From: an uncultured Lachnospiraceae bacterium
Lineage (GTDB): Bacteria > Bacillota > Clostridia > Lachnospirales > Lachnospiraceae
Assembly: GCA_947623185.1 (NCBI GenBank)
Contig: CANQGL010000005.1
Span: forward strand, 1 to 64,000
DNA: 64,000 nucleotides
Direction: 5' to 3'
In this document: positions 15,751 to 24,988 of the stretch, piece after piece
Layout of the letters: each line of letters opens with the position of its first letter
Numbering within the stretch: position 1 is the stretch's first letter
The notes under the pieces: generated by a model
What the model saw: the letters and a program-made list of their open reading frames with translations, nothing else
Databases searched by the model: none
What the model was told of the DNA's origin: nothing
Made by a program: the position numbers and the translations under genes

Positions 15751-17172
15751 ATGAAACTATCATCCGATTTTAACGCCAATATCGGACGTTTCCACAGGAT
15801 CCTTGATGTGGAGGCGAATTTCGATATCGTCTACCACACGCTGACGATCGGCGGCAGGAGCGCCTGCCTCTATTTCATCGACGGTTTTACCAAGGACGAG
15901 GTCCTTCTGCGCCTCATGCAGGGCTGGACCGGCATCAAGCCGGAGGACATGCCGGATTCGCCGCACGATTTCTCCAAAAAACACGTCTGCTACGGCGAGA
16001 CGGGGCTCGAAAGCGACGAGGACCGGATCCTCGTGCAGCTCTTTTCCGGGCTCTCCTGCCTGTTCATCGACGGCTACGACAGGTGCGTCACGATCGACTG
16101 CCGGACCTACCCGGCGCGCGGCGTCTCCGAGCCTGAAAAGGACAAGGTCCTGCGCGGCTCCCGCGACGGCTTCGTCGAAACGCTGATCTTCAACACCGCC
16201 CTGATCCGGCGGCGGATCCGCGACGCCGCCTTTACGGTCGAGATCGCGCAGGCCGGAGAGAGTTCGCACACCGATATTGCGATCTGCTACATGAAGGGAC
16301 GCGTGGACAAAAACCTCCTGGAAACGGTTCGGGACCGCATCGCGGACCTGCATGTGGACGCGCTGACGATGAATCAGGAAAGTCTCGCGGAATGCCTGTT
16401 CCCGCACAAATGGTTCAACCCGTTTCCCAAATTCCGTTTTTCCGAGCGGCCGGACACCGCGGCGGCCTCCATCCTGGAAGGCAATATCGTCATCCTAGTG
16501 GACAACTCGCCCGCCTGCATGATCCTGCCCTCGTCGGTCTTCGATATCATCGAGGAGGCGGACGACTACTATTTCCCTCCGGTCACCGGGACTTACCTGC
16601 GGCTCTCGCGCATGATGGTCTCGCTGCTCACGCTGTTTCTGACGCCGGTCTGGCTTCTGCTCCTGCAGAACCCCGGATGGATCCCGGACCGTCTCTCTTT
16701 CATCGTCCTGGCGGACGAGGCGCATGTGCCGGTCATTTTCCAGCTTTTGATCCTCGAATTCGCGATCGACGGGCTGCGGCTGGCCGCCGTCAACACGCCC
16801 AGTATGCTGACGACCCCGCTCAGCGTGATCGCCGGCATCGTCCTCGGGGAATATTCGGTGCAGTCCGGCTGGTTCAATCCGGAGACCATGCTCTATATGG
16901 CCTTCGTCACCGTCGCCAACTACTCGCAGGCGAGCTTCGAGATGGGGTACGCGCTGAAATTCATGCGCATCATCCTGCTGGTCCTGACCTCACTCTTAAA
17001 CGCGTGGGGGTTCATCCTCGGAACGCTGATCGCGGTCTGCTCCGTCGTATTCAACCGCACGATCGCCGGAAAGAGCTATATCTATCCGCTGATCCCCTTC
17101 TCCTGGTCGGAATGCCGCAAGCGGTTCCTAAGGGGAAGACTGCCGCACACGGAAAAAGGCCGGAACGCATAA
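15751..17172 (+). CDS. GerA/SpoVAF-family spore germination protein
   Basis: A 473-residue membrane protein of the GerA A-subunit family. The soluble N-terminal half carries DCRTYPARGVSEPEKDKVLR and the GFVETLIFNTALIRRRIRD-type segment; the C-terminal half has about five membrane helices (residues 285-440) starting at RMMVSLLTLFLTPVWLLLL. The lack of adjacent B and C subunit genes and its modest length make it more like SpoVAF than a full nutrient receptor. It would act in the spore inner membrane during germination or DPA release. SD AAAGGACGAGG precedes the ATG. Confidence 0.88.
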   Translation: MKLSSDFNANIGRFHRILDVEANFDIVYHTLTIGGRSACLYFIDGFTKDEVLLRLMQGWTGIKPEDMPDSPHDFSKKHVCYGETGLESDEDRILVQLFSGLSCLFIDGYDRCVTIDCRTYPARGVSEPEKDKVLRGSRDGFVETLIFNTALIRRRIRDAAFTVEIAQAGESSHTDIAICYMKGRVDKNLLETVRDRIADLHVDALTMNQESLAECLFPHKWFNPFPKFRFSERPDTAAASILEGNIVILVDNSPACMILPSSVFDIIEEADDYYFPPVTGTYLRLSRMMVSLLTLFLTPVWLLLLQNPGWIPDRLSFIVLADEAHVPVIFQLLILEFAIDGLRLAAVNTPSMLTTPLSVIAGIVLGEYSVQSGWFNPETMLYMAFVTVANYSQASFEMGYALKFMRIILLVLTSLLNAWGFILGTLIAVCSVVFNRTIAGKSYIYPLIPFSWSECRKRFLRGRLPHTEKGRNA

Positions 17173-17192
17173 GCGCGTTCCGACCCCTTTTT
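17161..17192. terminator. Bidirectional terminator between convergent genes
   Basis: An 8-bp perfect stem CGGAACGC / GCGTTCCG (17161-17168 with 17175-17182, loop of six) overlaps the germination gene's stop. T-runs follow on the plus strand (CCCCTTTTTT) and an A-run precedes, so it can also end the peptide operon arriving on the minus strand. Confidence 0.85.
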
Positions 17193-17210
17193 TCTGTTCT
17201 TCGATCCCGT

Positions 17211-18356
17211 TTACACGATGCGGTTCCCGTCGATGAACACCGCCTCCGGCTGCGAGATCCCGTCGAGCGGATCGCCGGAATAGATCAGGATGTCCGCATC
17301 CTTTCCGGCTTCCAGCGTTCCCACGCGGTCCTCGATCCCCAGGTGCTTCGCCGGGTTGACCGTGATGGCCTTTAACGCCTCGTAGCGGTCCATTCCCGCC
17401 CGGACGGCGAGCGCCGCGCAGAGCGGAAGGTACTGCTGCGGGATCACCGGCGCGTCGGTGATGATGGAGACCCGGCATCCCGCCTTTGCGAGAACGCCCG
17501 GCGTTTCAAAGGACTTCTCCTTGATCTCGAACTTGGTCGCGTGGCCGAGGCTCGGTCCCACCGCGCAGGGCAGGTCCTCCTTCGCCAGCTCGTCCGCGAT
17601 CAGATGTCCCTCCGTGACGTGCTCGAGCGTCAGCCTGACGCCGAACTCCTTCGCGATGCGGATCGCCGTAAAGATATCGTTGGTCTGGTGCGCATGGGCC
17701 TTGAGCGGGATCTCCCCGTTTAAGACCGGGATCAGCGCCTCGGACTTCATATCGGGCTTCGGCATCTTCGACGGATCGCCGTCCGCCGCCAGCTTCCTGG
17801 CCTGATAATCCCGCGCTTTCATGAGCGCCTCGCGCAGTTTGGACGCGGTCGACATTCTGGCGGAATTGCCCTTGTCCTTGTAGCAGCGTTTCGGGTTCTC
17901 GCCGAACGCGCACTTCATGGCGACCGGGTTCTTCACGATCATGTCGTCCACGCAGCGTCCGTACGTCTTCGCGGCAAAGAACGTGCCGCCCAGGACATCC
18001 GCGCTGCCGGGGCCGGTGCCCACGCAGGTCACGCCGCCTTCGGCCGCCATATGAACGGCGGGATCGAGCGGGTTGAAGCCGTCGATGCCCCGTAGCTGCG
18101 GGGAGACGATATCGTTCATCTCGTTGTAGTCCTCGCCCTCAAAGCCGATGCCGTAGCCGGATCCGCCCAGATGGCTGTGCGCGTCGATAAAGCCCGGATA
18201 AACGTCCTTTCCGGCCGCGTCGACCACCTCAGCGCCCGCGGGGGCCGCAAGGCCCTTTCCGATCTTTTCGATCTTCCCGTCCTTTACGAGGATGTCCGCC
18301 TCATACGGTCTCTCGTCCACCATATCGTGGATCCGTCCGTTTTTGATCAGAAGCAT
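17211..18356 (-). CDS. Metal-dependent amidohydrolase, copy 2 of a tandem pair
   Basis: A 381-residue imidazolonepropionase/dihydroorotase-like amidohydrolase. Metal ligands are visible in FIDAHSHLG (HxH), AHAHQ, LEHVTEGH and ITDAPV (final Asp), so the site is complete. N- and C-terminal strands form the usual small beta-sandwich (MLLIKNGRI, DADILIYSGDPL). It is very similar to the gene directly upstream (18380-19525) along the full length, a tandem duplication followed by divergence in the 190-215 region. As last gene of the peptide operon it probably cleaves an amide or cyclised product of imported peptides; the substrate is unknown. Confidence 0.88.
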   Translation of the reverse strand: MLLIKNGRIHDMVDERPYEADILVKDGKIEKIGKGLAAPAGAEVVDAAGKDVYPGFIDAHSHLGGSGYGIGFEGEDYNEMNDIVSPQLRGIDGFNPLDPAVHMAAEGGVTCVGTGPGSADVLGGTFFAAKTYGRCVDDMIVKNPVAMKCAFGENPKRCYKDKGNSARMSTASKLREALMKARDYQARKLAADGDPSKMPKPDMKSEALIPVLNGEIPLKAHAHQTNDIFTAIRIAKEFGVRLTLEHVTEGHLIADELAKEDLPCAVGPSLGHATKFEIKEKSFETPGVLAKAGCRVSIITDAPVIPQQYLPLCAALAVRAGMDRYEALKAITVNPAKHLGIEDRVGTLEAGKDADILIYSGDPLDGISQPEAVFIDGNRIV

Positions 18357-18379
18357 ACCGTTTTCCTCTCCTTAAAAGC

Positions 18380-19525
18380 TCAGACTACTTTCTTGCCGTT
18401 GATATAGACCGCTTCCGGAACGGAGATCCCGTCGAGCGGATCGCCGGAGTAGATCTGGATATCGGCGTCTTTTCCGACTTCCAGCGAACCGACGCGGTCC
18501 GCGACGCCCAGATGCTTCGCCGGGTTGATGGTGATGGCTTTCAGAGCCGCGTAGCGGTCCATTCCGGCCCGGATCGCCATTGCGGCGCAGAGCGGAAGGT
18601 ACTGCTGCGGGATGACCGGAGCGTCGGTGATGATGGAGACCTGGCATCCTGCCTTTGCAAGGATCCCCGGGGTCTTCCAGGACTTGTTCTGCAGCTCGAA
18701 CTTGGTCGCGTGGCCGAGGCTCGGACCTACCGCGCACGGCAGGTTCTCCTTCGCCAGCTCGTCGACGATCAGGTGTCCCTCGGTGACGTGCTCAAGCGTC
18801 ATCTTCACGCCGAATTCCTTCGCGATGCGGATCGCGGTGAGGATGTCGTTGGCCTGATGCGCATGGGCCTTGAGCGGGATCTCGCCGTTTAAGACCGGGA
18901 TCAGCGCCTCAAGCTTCATATCGAACGCCGGTTTCTTGAGCGGATCGTCGCCGGCGGCTTCCTTTCTGGCCTTGTAGTCCTGCGCTTTGAAAAGCATCTC
19001 GCGCAGCTTGGACGCGGTCGACATACGGGCAAAATTGTTCTTGTCCTTGTAGCAGCGCTTCGGGTTCTCGCCGAACGCGCACTTCATGGCGATCGGATCC
19101 TTTACGATCATGTCGTCGACGCGCTTTCCGGTCGTCTTGACCGCGATGAAGGTCCCGCCCAGCACGTTGGCGCTGCCGGGGCCGGTGCCTACGCAGGTCA
19201 CGCCGCCCTCCGCGGCCATATGGACCGTCGGATCAAGCGGGTTGAAGCTGTCGATGCCGCGCAGCTGCGGGGAGACGATGTCGTTCATCTCGTTATAGTC
19301 CTGGCCCTCAAAGCCGATCCCGTAGCCGTCCAGTCCCAGATGGCTGTGCGCGTCCACGAAGCCCGGATAAACGTCCTTTCCGGCCGCGTCGACCACTTCC
19401 GCGTCGGCGGGAGCCGTAAGGCCCTTTCCGATCTTTTCGATCTTTCCGTCTTTTACGAGGATGTCCGCCTCGTACGGTTTTTCGTCCACCATATCGTGGA
19501 TCCGTCCGTTTTTGATCAGTAACAT
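18380..19525 (-). CDS. Metal-dependent amidohydrolase, copy 1 of a tandem pair
   Basis: A 381-residue protein with the same layout as its downstream neighbour: FVDAHSHLG near residue 58, AHAHQ near residue 222, LEHVTEGH near residue 245 and ITDAPV near residue 302. The metal-binding set is intact. Differences between the copies are concentrated in residues 125-215, near where the substrate loops would lie, so the two may have different specificities. SD AAAGGAGG precedes the ATG. A stem-loop separates it from the M20 gene upstream, but the strand and spacing keep it in the operon. Confidence 0.88.
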   Translation of the reverse strand: MLLIKNGRIHDMVDEKPYEADILVKDGKIEKIGKGLTAPADAEVVDAAGKDVYPGFVDAHSHLGLDGYGIGFEGQDYNEMNDIVSPQLRGIDSFNPLDPTVHMAAEGGVTCVGTGPGSANVLGGTFIAVKTTGKRVDDMIVKDPIAMKCAFGENPKRCYKDKNNFARMSTASKLREMLFKAQDYKARKEAAGDDPLKKPAFDMKLEALIPVLNGEIPLKAHAHQANDILTAIRIAKEFGVKMTLEHVTEGHLIVDELAKENLPCAVGPSLGHATKFELQNKSWKTPGILAKAGCQVSIITDAPVIPQQYLPLCAAMAIRAGMDRYAALKAITINPAKHLGVADRVGSLEVGKDADIQIYSGDPLDGISVPEAVYINGKKVV

Positions 19526-19544
19526 AGCGTCCTCCTTTTAAAAT

Positions 19545-19567
19545 GCCCGCCGCAGTCCGCGGCGGGC
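19545..19567 (-). promoter_or_regulatory. Intercistronic hairpin in the peptide operon
   Basis: A perfect 9-bp GC stem (19545-19553 with 19559-19567) with a five-base loop lies between the M20 gene and the first amidohydrolase. On the minus strand only ATTTT follows before the next SD, so it is at best a partial terminator or an RNA-stability element that lowers expression of the two distal genes. Confidence 0.55.
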
Positions 19568-19580
19568 TGTTGTTTCTGCC

Positions 19581-20942
19581 TTATTTTCTGTACTTTAATG
19601 TCACGGTCCCGTCCTCGTTGTAGACGACGGTCTCCTGATTCATGCTGAGGCTGTCGATCGCCTTTAAGTACTCTTCCTTGGAAGCAAAGAGCGGCTTCGC
19701 CTCGGCCAGTACCTTCTTCGCCAGCTCCGCGTTGCCGGAAAGCAGCCTGTCGGCCGTGATGACAAGGCATTCCGCCGGCTGCATGCAGGCCAGTTTCATG
19801 TCGTCGATGTAGTAATCGCTGCCGTGCCCGGTCCCGATCGAGCCCGAGGTGTGCGGATGGACCGCCGGCATGATCGAGGAGACATCGCCCATATCGGTGC
19901 TGCCGGTCCCCCACTTTCCGTCCAGATCGACGCTGTCCGGTCCGGCGATGGAACGCATCACATCGGCGACGATGTCGGTGAGCGTCGGATCGTTGTTGAG
20001 CGGGAAATATCCCGGATAATCGTCGATCTCCACGTTGCAGCCGATCGCCGCTGCCGAAGCGGCCAGAGCCAGGTTGATCTTCTGGTTGTATTTGTAAATG
20101 CTGTCGTAGGTCGCGCCGCGGACATAGGTCTCCACCTTCGCGGCCTCCGGGATCGCGTTGACCGCCAGTCCGGCCTCGGTGATGATCGGATGGAAACGGA
20201 TGTGCTCGTCGTCCACGAAGGTCTCGCGCAGGGCGTTGACCGCGTTCAGTCCGCACATCGCCGCATAGAGCGCGTTCTTTCCTTCCTCCGGAGAACCGCC
20301 GGCGTGCGAGGACACGCCCTTGAAGGTGATGTTCTTGGTCACGCAGCCGTTGCATCCCTTGTTGATCTCGAGCGCCTTGCCCTCGTCGAGCTTGCCGGAA
20401 TGGATCATCATCGCCATGTCGACGCCGTCAAAATAGCCGCGGTAGATAAACTCGACCTTACCGCCGTAATATTTGATGATCCCCTGCTCCTTCAAGCCTT
20501 TGCGGTAGCCGAGTTCGATCAGTTCCTCGGCCGGCACCGACATCAGGCGGATGCTTCCGCACATGCCGTCGAGCGCGCCCGGTTCCTTTAAGGCCGCCGC
20601 CACGCCGAGCAGGATCGCGCACTGGGCGTTGTGGCCGCAGGCGTGGACCGCGCAGGTCTCGGGATCCGCGTCCGGATGGTTCTTGACGATCAGGGAATCC
20701 AGCTCGCCGAGGATCGCGATCTTCGGGCCGGGCCGTCCGGTATCCAGATCCGTATAGAAGCCCGGGATGTTGCCGGCCTTGACCAGCTTGTAGCCGAGTT
20801 TTTCGAATTTATCGGCCAGGTACTCCGAGGTCTTCCACTCGCGGTATCCGGTCTCCGGATGCTTCCAGATATGGTCAGCCGTCTCTTTGATCAGACCTTC
20901 CTGCTTCTGCACAAGTTCCATTAACTGCTGTAATCTCTCCAA
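19581..20942 (-). CDS. M20-family amidohydrolase (AbgB-like)
   Basis: A 453-residue zinc-type aminoacylase/carboxypeptidase. The metal site is HACGHNAQ near residue 100, the dimerisation region is VSSHAGGSPEEGKNALYA, and GTGSTDMGDVS lies in the C-terminal catalytic lobe. The whole resembles the p-aminobenzoyl-glutamate hydrolase subunit B group and related N-acyl-amino-acid hydrolases. It would remove an acyl or amino-acyl group from a small peptide-like substrate in the cytosol. The start is TTG at 20942 with AAAGGAGG eight bases ahead. It follows the S9 gene by 14 bases. Confidence 0.88.
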   Translation of the reverse strand: MERLQQLMELVQKQEGLIKETADHIWKHPETGYREWKTSEYLADKFEKLGYKLVKAGNIPGFYTDLDTGRPGPKIAILGELDSLIVKNHPDADPETCAVHACGHNAQCAILLGVAAALKEPGALDGMCGSIRLMSVPAEELIELGYRKGLKEQGIIKYYGGKVEFIYRGYFDGVDMAMMIHSGKLDEGKALEINKGCNGCVTKNITFKGVSSHAGGSPEEGKNALYAAMCGLNAVNALRETFVDDEHIRFHPIITEAGLAVNAIPEAAKVETYVRGATYDSIYKYNQKINLALAASAAAIGCNVEIDDYPGYFPLNNDPTLTDIVADVMRSIAGPDSVDLDGKWGTGSTDMGDVSSIMPAVHPHTSGSIGTGHGSDYYIDDMKLACMQPAECLVITADRLLSGNAELAKKVLAEAKPLFASKEEYLKAIDSLSMNQETVVYNEDGTVTLKYRK

Positions 20943-20956
20943 CGTTGTTTCCTCCT

Positions 20957-22981
20957 TTATTTCAGGTATTTCTCAAACCATTTCATCAGTTCGTCGAGAC
21001 GCGTCATGCGGTTTTGGGGCTTTCCGCTCCTGGACAGTTCGTGATTCTCGCCGTGGAACAGGATCATGCGCGTATCCGTCCCCAGCCGTTTGACGGCGGA
21101 GAACATCTGGATCGCGTCGCCCATGTAGCAGCGGTAATCCTCGTCGGACTGCAGAAACAGGATCGGCGTCCTGGCGCTGTTCATGCCGGACAGCGGCGAC
21201 ATCGACCATACCTTGTCGAAGTCCTCCCACGGATACGCGCCCATCTGCAGTTTGTTCGCATAGTAGCCGATGTCCGTGTACAGGCACTTCGTCAGGTAGT
21301 TCGAGATCGAACGCTGCGAAACGGCCGCCGCGAAACGGTTCGTGTGGCCAACCAGCCAGTTGCACATAAAGCCGCCGTAGGAACCGCCGCAGATCCCGAT
21401 CCGCGTCCCGTCGATGTCCGGGAACCGTTTCAGGGTCTCGTCGCAGAGCTCCATCAGATCGGCGACGTCGTTCTTTCCGAACGATTCCGTAATGTCGGCG
21501 TATTCCTCGCCGCGTCCGTCCGATCCGCGCGGGTTTCCGTAGAACACAAAGTATCCGGCCGAGGCGAGGCACTGGAATTCATGGAAGAATACCGTGCCGT
21601 CCACGCCCTTGGGACCGCCGTGGATCTCGAAGACCGCCGGATATTTCGTCCCCGGAACGTAGTCCGCGGGCTTCATCACATAGCCTTCCATCTCATAGCC
21701 GTTCTTTCCCGCGTAGCGGAAGCTCTCCGGCTCGGAGATCTCGTGCGTCTCCAGATATTCGTCGTTGTGCGCGGTCAGTTTCCGCTCCTCGCCCGTCGCG
21801 GGATCGAGCAGGTAGAGCTCCGAAAGATGCGTCCCGCGCATCGCGTTCAGCACGATCACGGGCTTATCCGCGCCCTGCGGATATTTGATGTCGAAACCGG
21901 CGACCGCGCCTGCCAGCGCCGTCTTTTTCACCGGAAGACCGGCCGATCCGCTGCAGTCGAGCGTCATCAGATGGCTGTCGCCCCATGCGGTCTGGACCAT
22001 ATAGAGGAGCCCGTCGCCCTCGCAGTATGCGAGCACGCGGTTCGCCCCGTATTTCGCGTCGCTCCCGACCCCGTTTCCGATGTCGGCGTCGCAGAACGGC
22101 AGTTCTTTCGTCTCGCCCGTCCCAAGATCATGGACATAAAAGCGCGGGTTCCGTCCCATGCGTCCGAAAGGCGTCGCGGTGTAGAAGATTCGGTCGTTTC
22201 CCATAAAGCAGACGTGACCGGTCTGCCTGTCCGCACCGTCCGTGATCCGCTTCGTCTGTCCGTTTTCGATCCGGTAGCAGTATAACGCATCCGGGACCGG
22301 TTTTATGCTGTCGTAGCAGGGGCCGCAGAATGCGACCGCGCCGCCGTCGGCCGAAACGTCGAAAGCCGTCACGTCGAGGAATTCCGGCGTGATGCATTTA
22401 AGCTCTCCGCTCTCTTTCGAGAACAGATACAGCGCCTCGCGTTTCCGGCTGCGGAACCCTTTTCCGTTGAACCAGAACGGAAGCTCTTCGTATACCTCGT
22501 AATCAACGCCGCGGACCGCCGTTATTTCTTCCTCGCCGTCCTTCGTCTTTAACGCTTCCTGCTCCTTAAAGTCGTCCGCCGTCGCCTGTAAGAGCCACAG
22601 GCCGTCCTTTACGCGGACCGCTTTTCCGGTCTTTTCCGGGACCGTCATATAAAGCTGCGCCTCGCCTCCGCAGACCGGGATCGCAAAATACGTCGTCTCC
22701 GACGCCTGTTTCGCGGCTTCCGGCCGCTCGGCCTTAAAGAGCACCGTCGAATCATCGAGCCAGACCGGATTCTTCGCGTTTCCGCGCTCGGCGAGCAGCC
22801 GGTTCTCACCGGTCTTAAGGTCGGCCAGCCAAACGCTGCTCGCGTAGCCGTTCTTTTCCTGATCGGCGCGGTTCACCGCGTAAACGGCCTTCGTCCCGTC
22901 CGGAGAAAGGGAAACCTCCGAGACGAACCGGAACCGGTACAGGTCTTCGCGCACGACCGGCAGTTTTTTCGTCGCTTCCAT
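20957..22981 (-). CDS. S9-family prolyl-oligopeptidase-type peptidase, copy 2
   Basis: A 674-residue cytosolic serine peptidase. The first 400 residues form a WD40-like beta-propeller that limits access to small peptides; the alpha/beta-hydrolase domain has the nucleophile in GGSYGGFMCNW, Asp in QSDEDYRC and His in GENHELSRSGKPQNR. The set resembles acylaminoacyl peptidase and dipeptidyl peptidase relatives. No signal peptide is seen. It starts one base after the stop of the preceding S9 gene and the two share order and motifs but differ widely in the propeller. Confidence 0.92.
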   Translation of the reverse strand: MEATKKLPVVREDLYRFRFVSEVSLSPDGTKAVYAVNRADQEKNGYASSVWLADLKTGENRLLAERGNAKNPVWLDDSTVLFKAERPEAAKQASETTYFAIPVCGGEAQLYMTVPEKTGKAVRVKDGLWLLQATADDFKEQEALKTKDGEEEITAVRGVDYEVYEELPFWFNGKGFRSRKREALYLFSKESGELKCITPEFLDVTAFDVSADGGAVAFCGPCYDSIKPVPDALYCYRIENGQTKRITDGADRQTGHVCFMGNDRIFYTATPFGRMGRNPRFYVHDLGTGETKELPFCDADIGNGVGSDAKYGANRVLAYCEGDGLLYMVQTAWGDSHLMTLDCSGSAGLPVKKTALAGAVAGFDIKYPQGADKPVIVLNAMRGTHLSELYLLDPATGEERKLTAHNDEYLETHEISEPESFRYAGKNGYEMEGYVMKPADYVPGTKYPAVFEIHGGPKGVDGTVFFHEFQCLASAGYFVFYGNPRGSDGRGEEYADITESFGKNDVADLMELCDETLKRFPDIDGTRIGICGGSYGGFMCNWLVGHTNRFAAAVSQRSISNYLTKCLYTDIGYYANKLQMGAYPWEDFDKVWSMSPLSGMNSARTPILFLQSDEDYRCYMGDAIQMFSAVKRLGTDTRMILFHGENHELSRSGKPQNRMTRLDELMKWFEKYLK

Positions 22982-22982
22982 C

Positions 22983-24914
22983 TCAGCACGCCTCCTTTCC
23001 GGCCGCCGCCGGCTTCAGATGCCGGTCGTACCAATCCAGGATCTCACGCATCCTACGGATGCGGTTCCTCGGTTTTCCGCTGCGGGAAAGCTCGTGGGTC
23101 TCACCGTGGAAGATGCACATGCGCGTCTCGACCCCCAGGATCTTAAGCGCCGCGAACATCTCCATCCCCTCCGCGATGGGGCAGCGGTAATCGTTGTCGG
23201 AATGGATGAACAGAGTCGGCGTCTTGCAGTTTTTAATGTATTTCATCGGCGAATGCTGCCAGAGCTTGTGTACGTCCTCAAAGCCCGACACCGCCTGCTG
23301 GTCCTTCGTGAAGGTATGGCCGATGTCCGACATGAACTCGAACGAGATCCAGTTCGCGATCGATCGCTGGGACACCGCGGCCGCAAAGCGGTCCGTATGG
23401 CCGATGATCCAGTTCGTCATGTAGCCGCCGTAGGAGCCGCCGCCGACGCCCACCCGGTCCTTGTCGATGTCGGGATAAGCCTTAAGCACCGCGTCGGTGA
23501 AGTCCATCAGGTCCTCGTAGTCGATCGTGCCGTACTTGCCGTTGATGTCGCCGAATTCGGTCCCGAAGCCGTCCGATCCGTGCGGGTTCGTGTAGAACAC
23601 AAAGTAACCCGCCGACGCCCAGACCTGCATCTCATGGTGCAGCGCTGTGCCGAAAACGGTCCTCGGGCCGCCGTGGATATGCAGGATCGCCGGATATTTC
23701 GTTCCCTTTTGATAGCCCGCGGGCTTTAAGACCCAGCCGGTAAGGCCGCTTCCGTCGCGGCTCGTGAGCCGGATCTCCTCGGGTACCGAAACATCCCAGT
23801 AACCGGTCGGATTGAGTTCCGTGATCCGCTCGCCGTCCAGGTAAAGCTCGGCCGGGCGGTTCTCGTAGAGGCCGCAGACCACGGTATGGCCGTTCGCCAC
23901 ATCGAAGCTGTCGCAGGAGCCCTCTTTTGAGAAGACCTCGCGGATCTCTCCGTTTTTATCGACCGTACAGAGTACGGTGTTATAGCCTCTGGTGCTGACA
24001 AAGAAGCAGATCCCGTCGCCGGCCTTTACCGTGCGGCCGCCGCCGAGACGCGCGTCGCTTCCGACGCTGCCGCTTCCGCTGCTGTAATCGTACGGAGCGA
24101 GAAGCTTAAGCGTCCCGTCCGCCAGATCCATTGTATAAAAATCAAGATATTTTCCGTTTCCGTGTGGGTTCTCCCCGCAGGTGGCGACAAGCGCCTCACC
24201 GTCCTCCCAGAGGGCGATCATGCCGACGCGGCGCACATCCTTATTCAACAGGCAGCGGTTCTCTCCGGTCGCAAGATCGTAAAGGCAGATCCCCTCGTAG
24301 AGACCGCGGACGTCGCGCCACGGATACGACGTGTAGAGCACCTTCCCGCCGCGCACCGAGATCTGGCCGACCTCGTCCGTCTCGCAGGAGATCCTCTCAA
24401 AACTTTCGGCCGCTCCGTCATAGAGGTACAATCCTCTGCGACTCCCGTTCGTAAATCCTTTTCCGTTTCCCCAGAAGGGGACCTCGTCGATCAGCTCGTA
24501 GGCCGGATCCTTCGCCTCCGCATCGGGCAGCATGGCGGTCCCGGCGACCAGATAGCGATCGTTCCCGACGGCGATCAGTTTGTCGGCTTTGACCGGAACT
24601 TCAAACTTTTTCACCGCCTCGCCGCCGTTCGGCGATATCTCATAGTAGCAGGTCCCTTCCGTCTTTTCTCCGCGTTTTCCGGGAAACAGGAGCGTTCCCC
24701 GCTCCGTCCATGTATAGCTCTTTGCGTCCCCCGCGGACGTCAGCCTGCGCGTCGTTTTGTCCGCGCAGTCATAGAGCCAGAGATCGCCTTTATAGTCGTT
24801 GTCCTTTAAGTCCGCTTCCTGCACCACGAACGCGATCTGTCTCCCGTCCGGGGAAAATCCCGGATCGCTGACAAATTTAAATCTGCAAAAGCTTTCAACG
24901 GTTATTGTTTCCAC
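22983..24914 (-). CDS. S9-family prolyl-oligopeptidase-type peptidase, copy 1
   Basis: A 643-residue peptidase with an N-terminal propeller and C-terminal hydrolase domain. Catalytic residues are in GGSYGGYMTNW, HSDNDYRC and GETHELSRSGKPRNR. The GTG at 24914 is preferred because GGAGGA lies six bases ahead; an upstream in-frame start at 24938 precedes that SD. It is the first hydrolase gene after the ABC transporter genes and would cleave the imported peptides. Two S9 enzymes side by side suggest complementary cleavage preferences. Confidence 0.92.
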   Translation of the reverse strand: METITVESFCRFKFVSDPGFSPDGRQIAFVVQEADLKDNDYKGDLWLYDCADKTTRRLTSAGDAKSYTWTERGTLLFPGKRGEKTEGTCYYEISPNGGEAVKKFEVPVKADKLIAVGNDRYLVAGTAMLPDAEAKDPAYELIDEVPFWGNGKGFTNGSRRGLYLYDGAAESFERISCETDEVGQISVRGGKVLYTSYPWRDVRGLYEGICLYDLATGENRCLLNKDVRRVGMIALWEDGEALVATCGENPHGNGKYLDFYTMDLADGTLKLLAPYDYSSGSGSVGSDARLGGGRTVKAGDGICFFVSTRGYNTVLCTVDKNGEIREVFSKEGSCDSFDVANGHTVVCGLYENRPAELYLDGERITELNPTGYWDVSVPEEIRLTSRDGSGLTGWVLKPAGYQKGTKYPAILHIHGGPRTVFGTALHHEMQVWASAGYFVFYTNPHGSDGFGTEFGDINGKYGTIDYEDLMDFTDAVLKAYPDIDKDRVGVGGGSYGGYMTNWIIGHTDRFAAAVSQRSIANWISFEFMSDIGHTFTKDQQAVSGFEDVHKLWQHSPMKYIKNCKTPTLFIHSDNDYRCPIAEGMEMFAALKILGVETRMCIFHGETHELSRSGKPRNRIRRMREILDWYDRHLKPAAAGKEAC

Positions 24915-24988
24915 TGTTAATCCTCCGTTTAAATGCAACGAAAATCCGGCCGGAGCTGCCTTATAGAGCTCCGGCCAGACTATGATTT

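Noticed and set aside
20945-22285. A 446-codon plus-strand frame opposite the second S9 peptidase
   Set aside because: The minus-strand gene has full catalytic motifs; the opposite frame has none.
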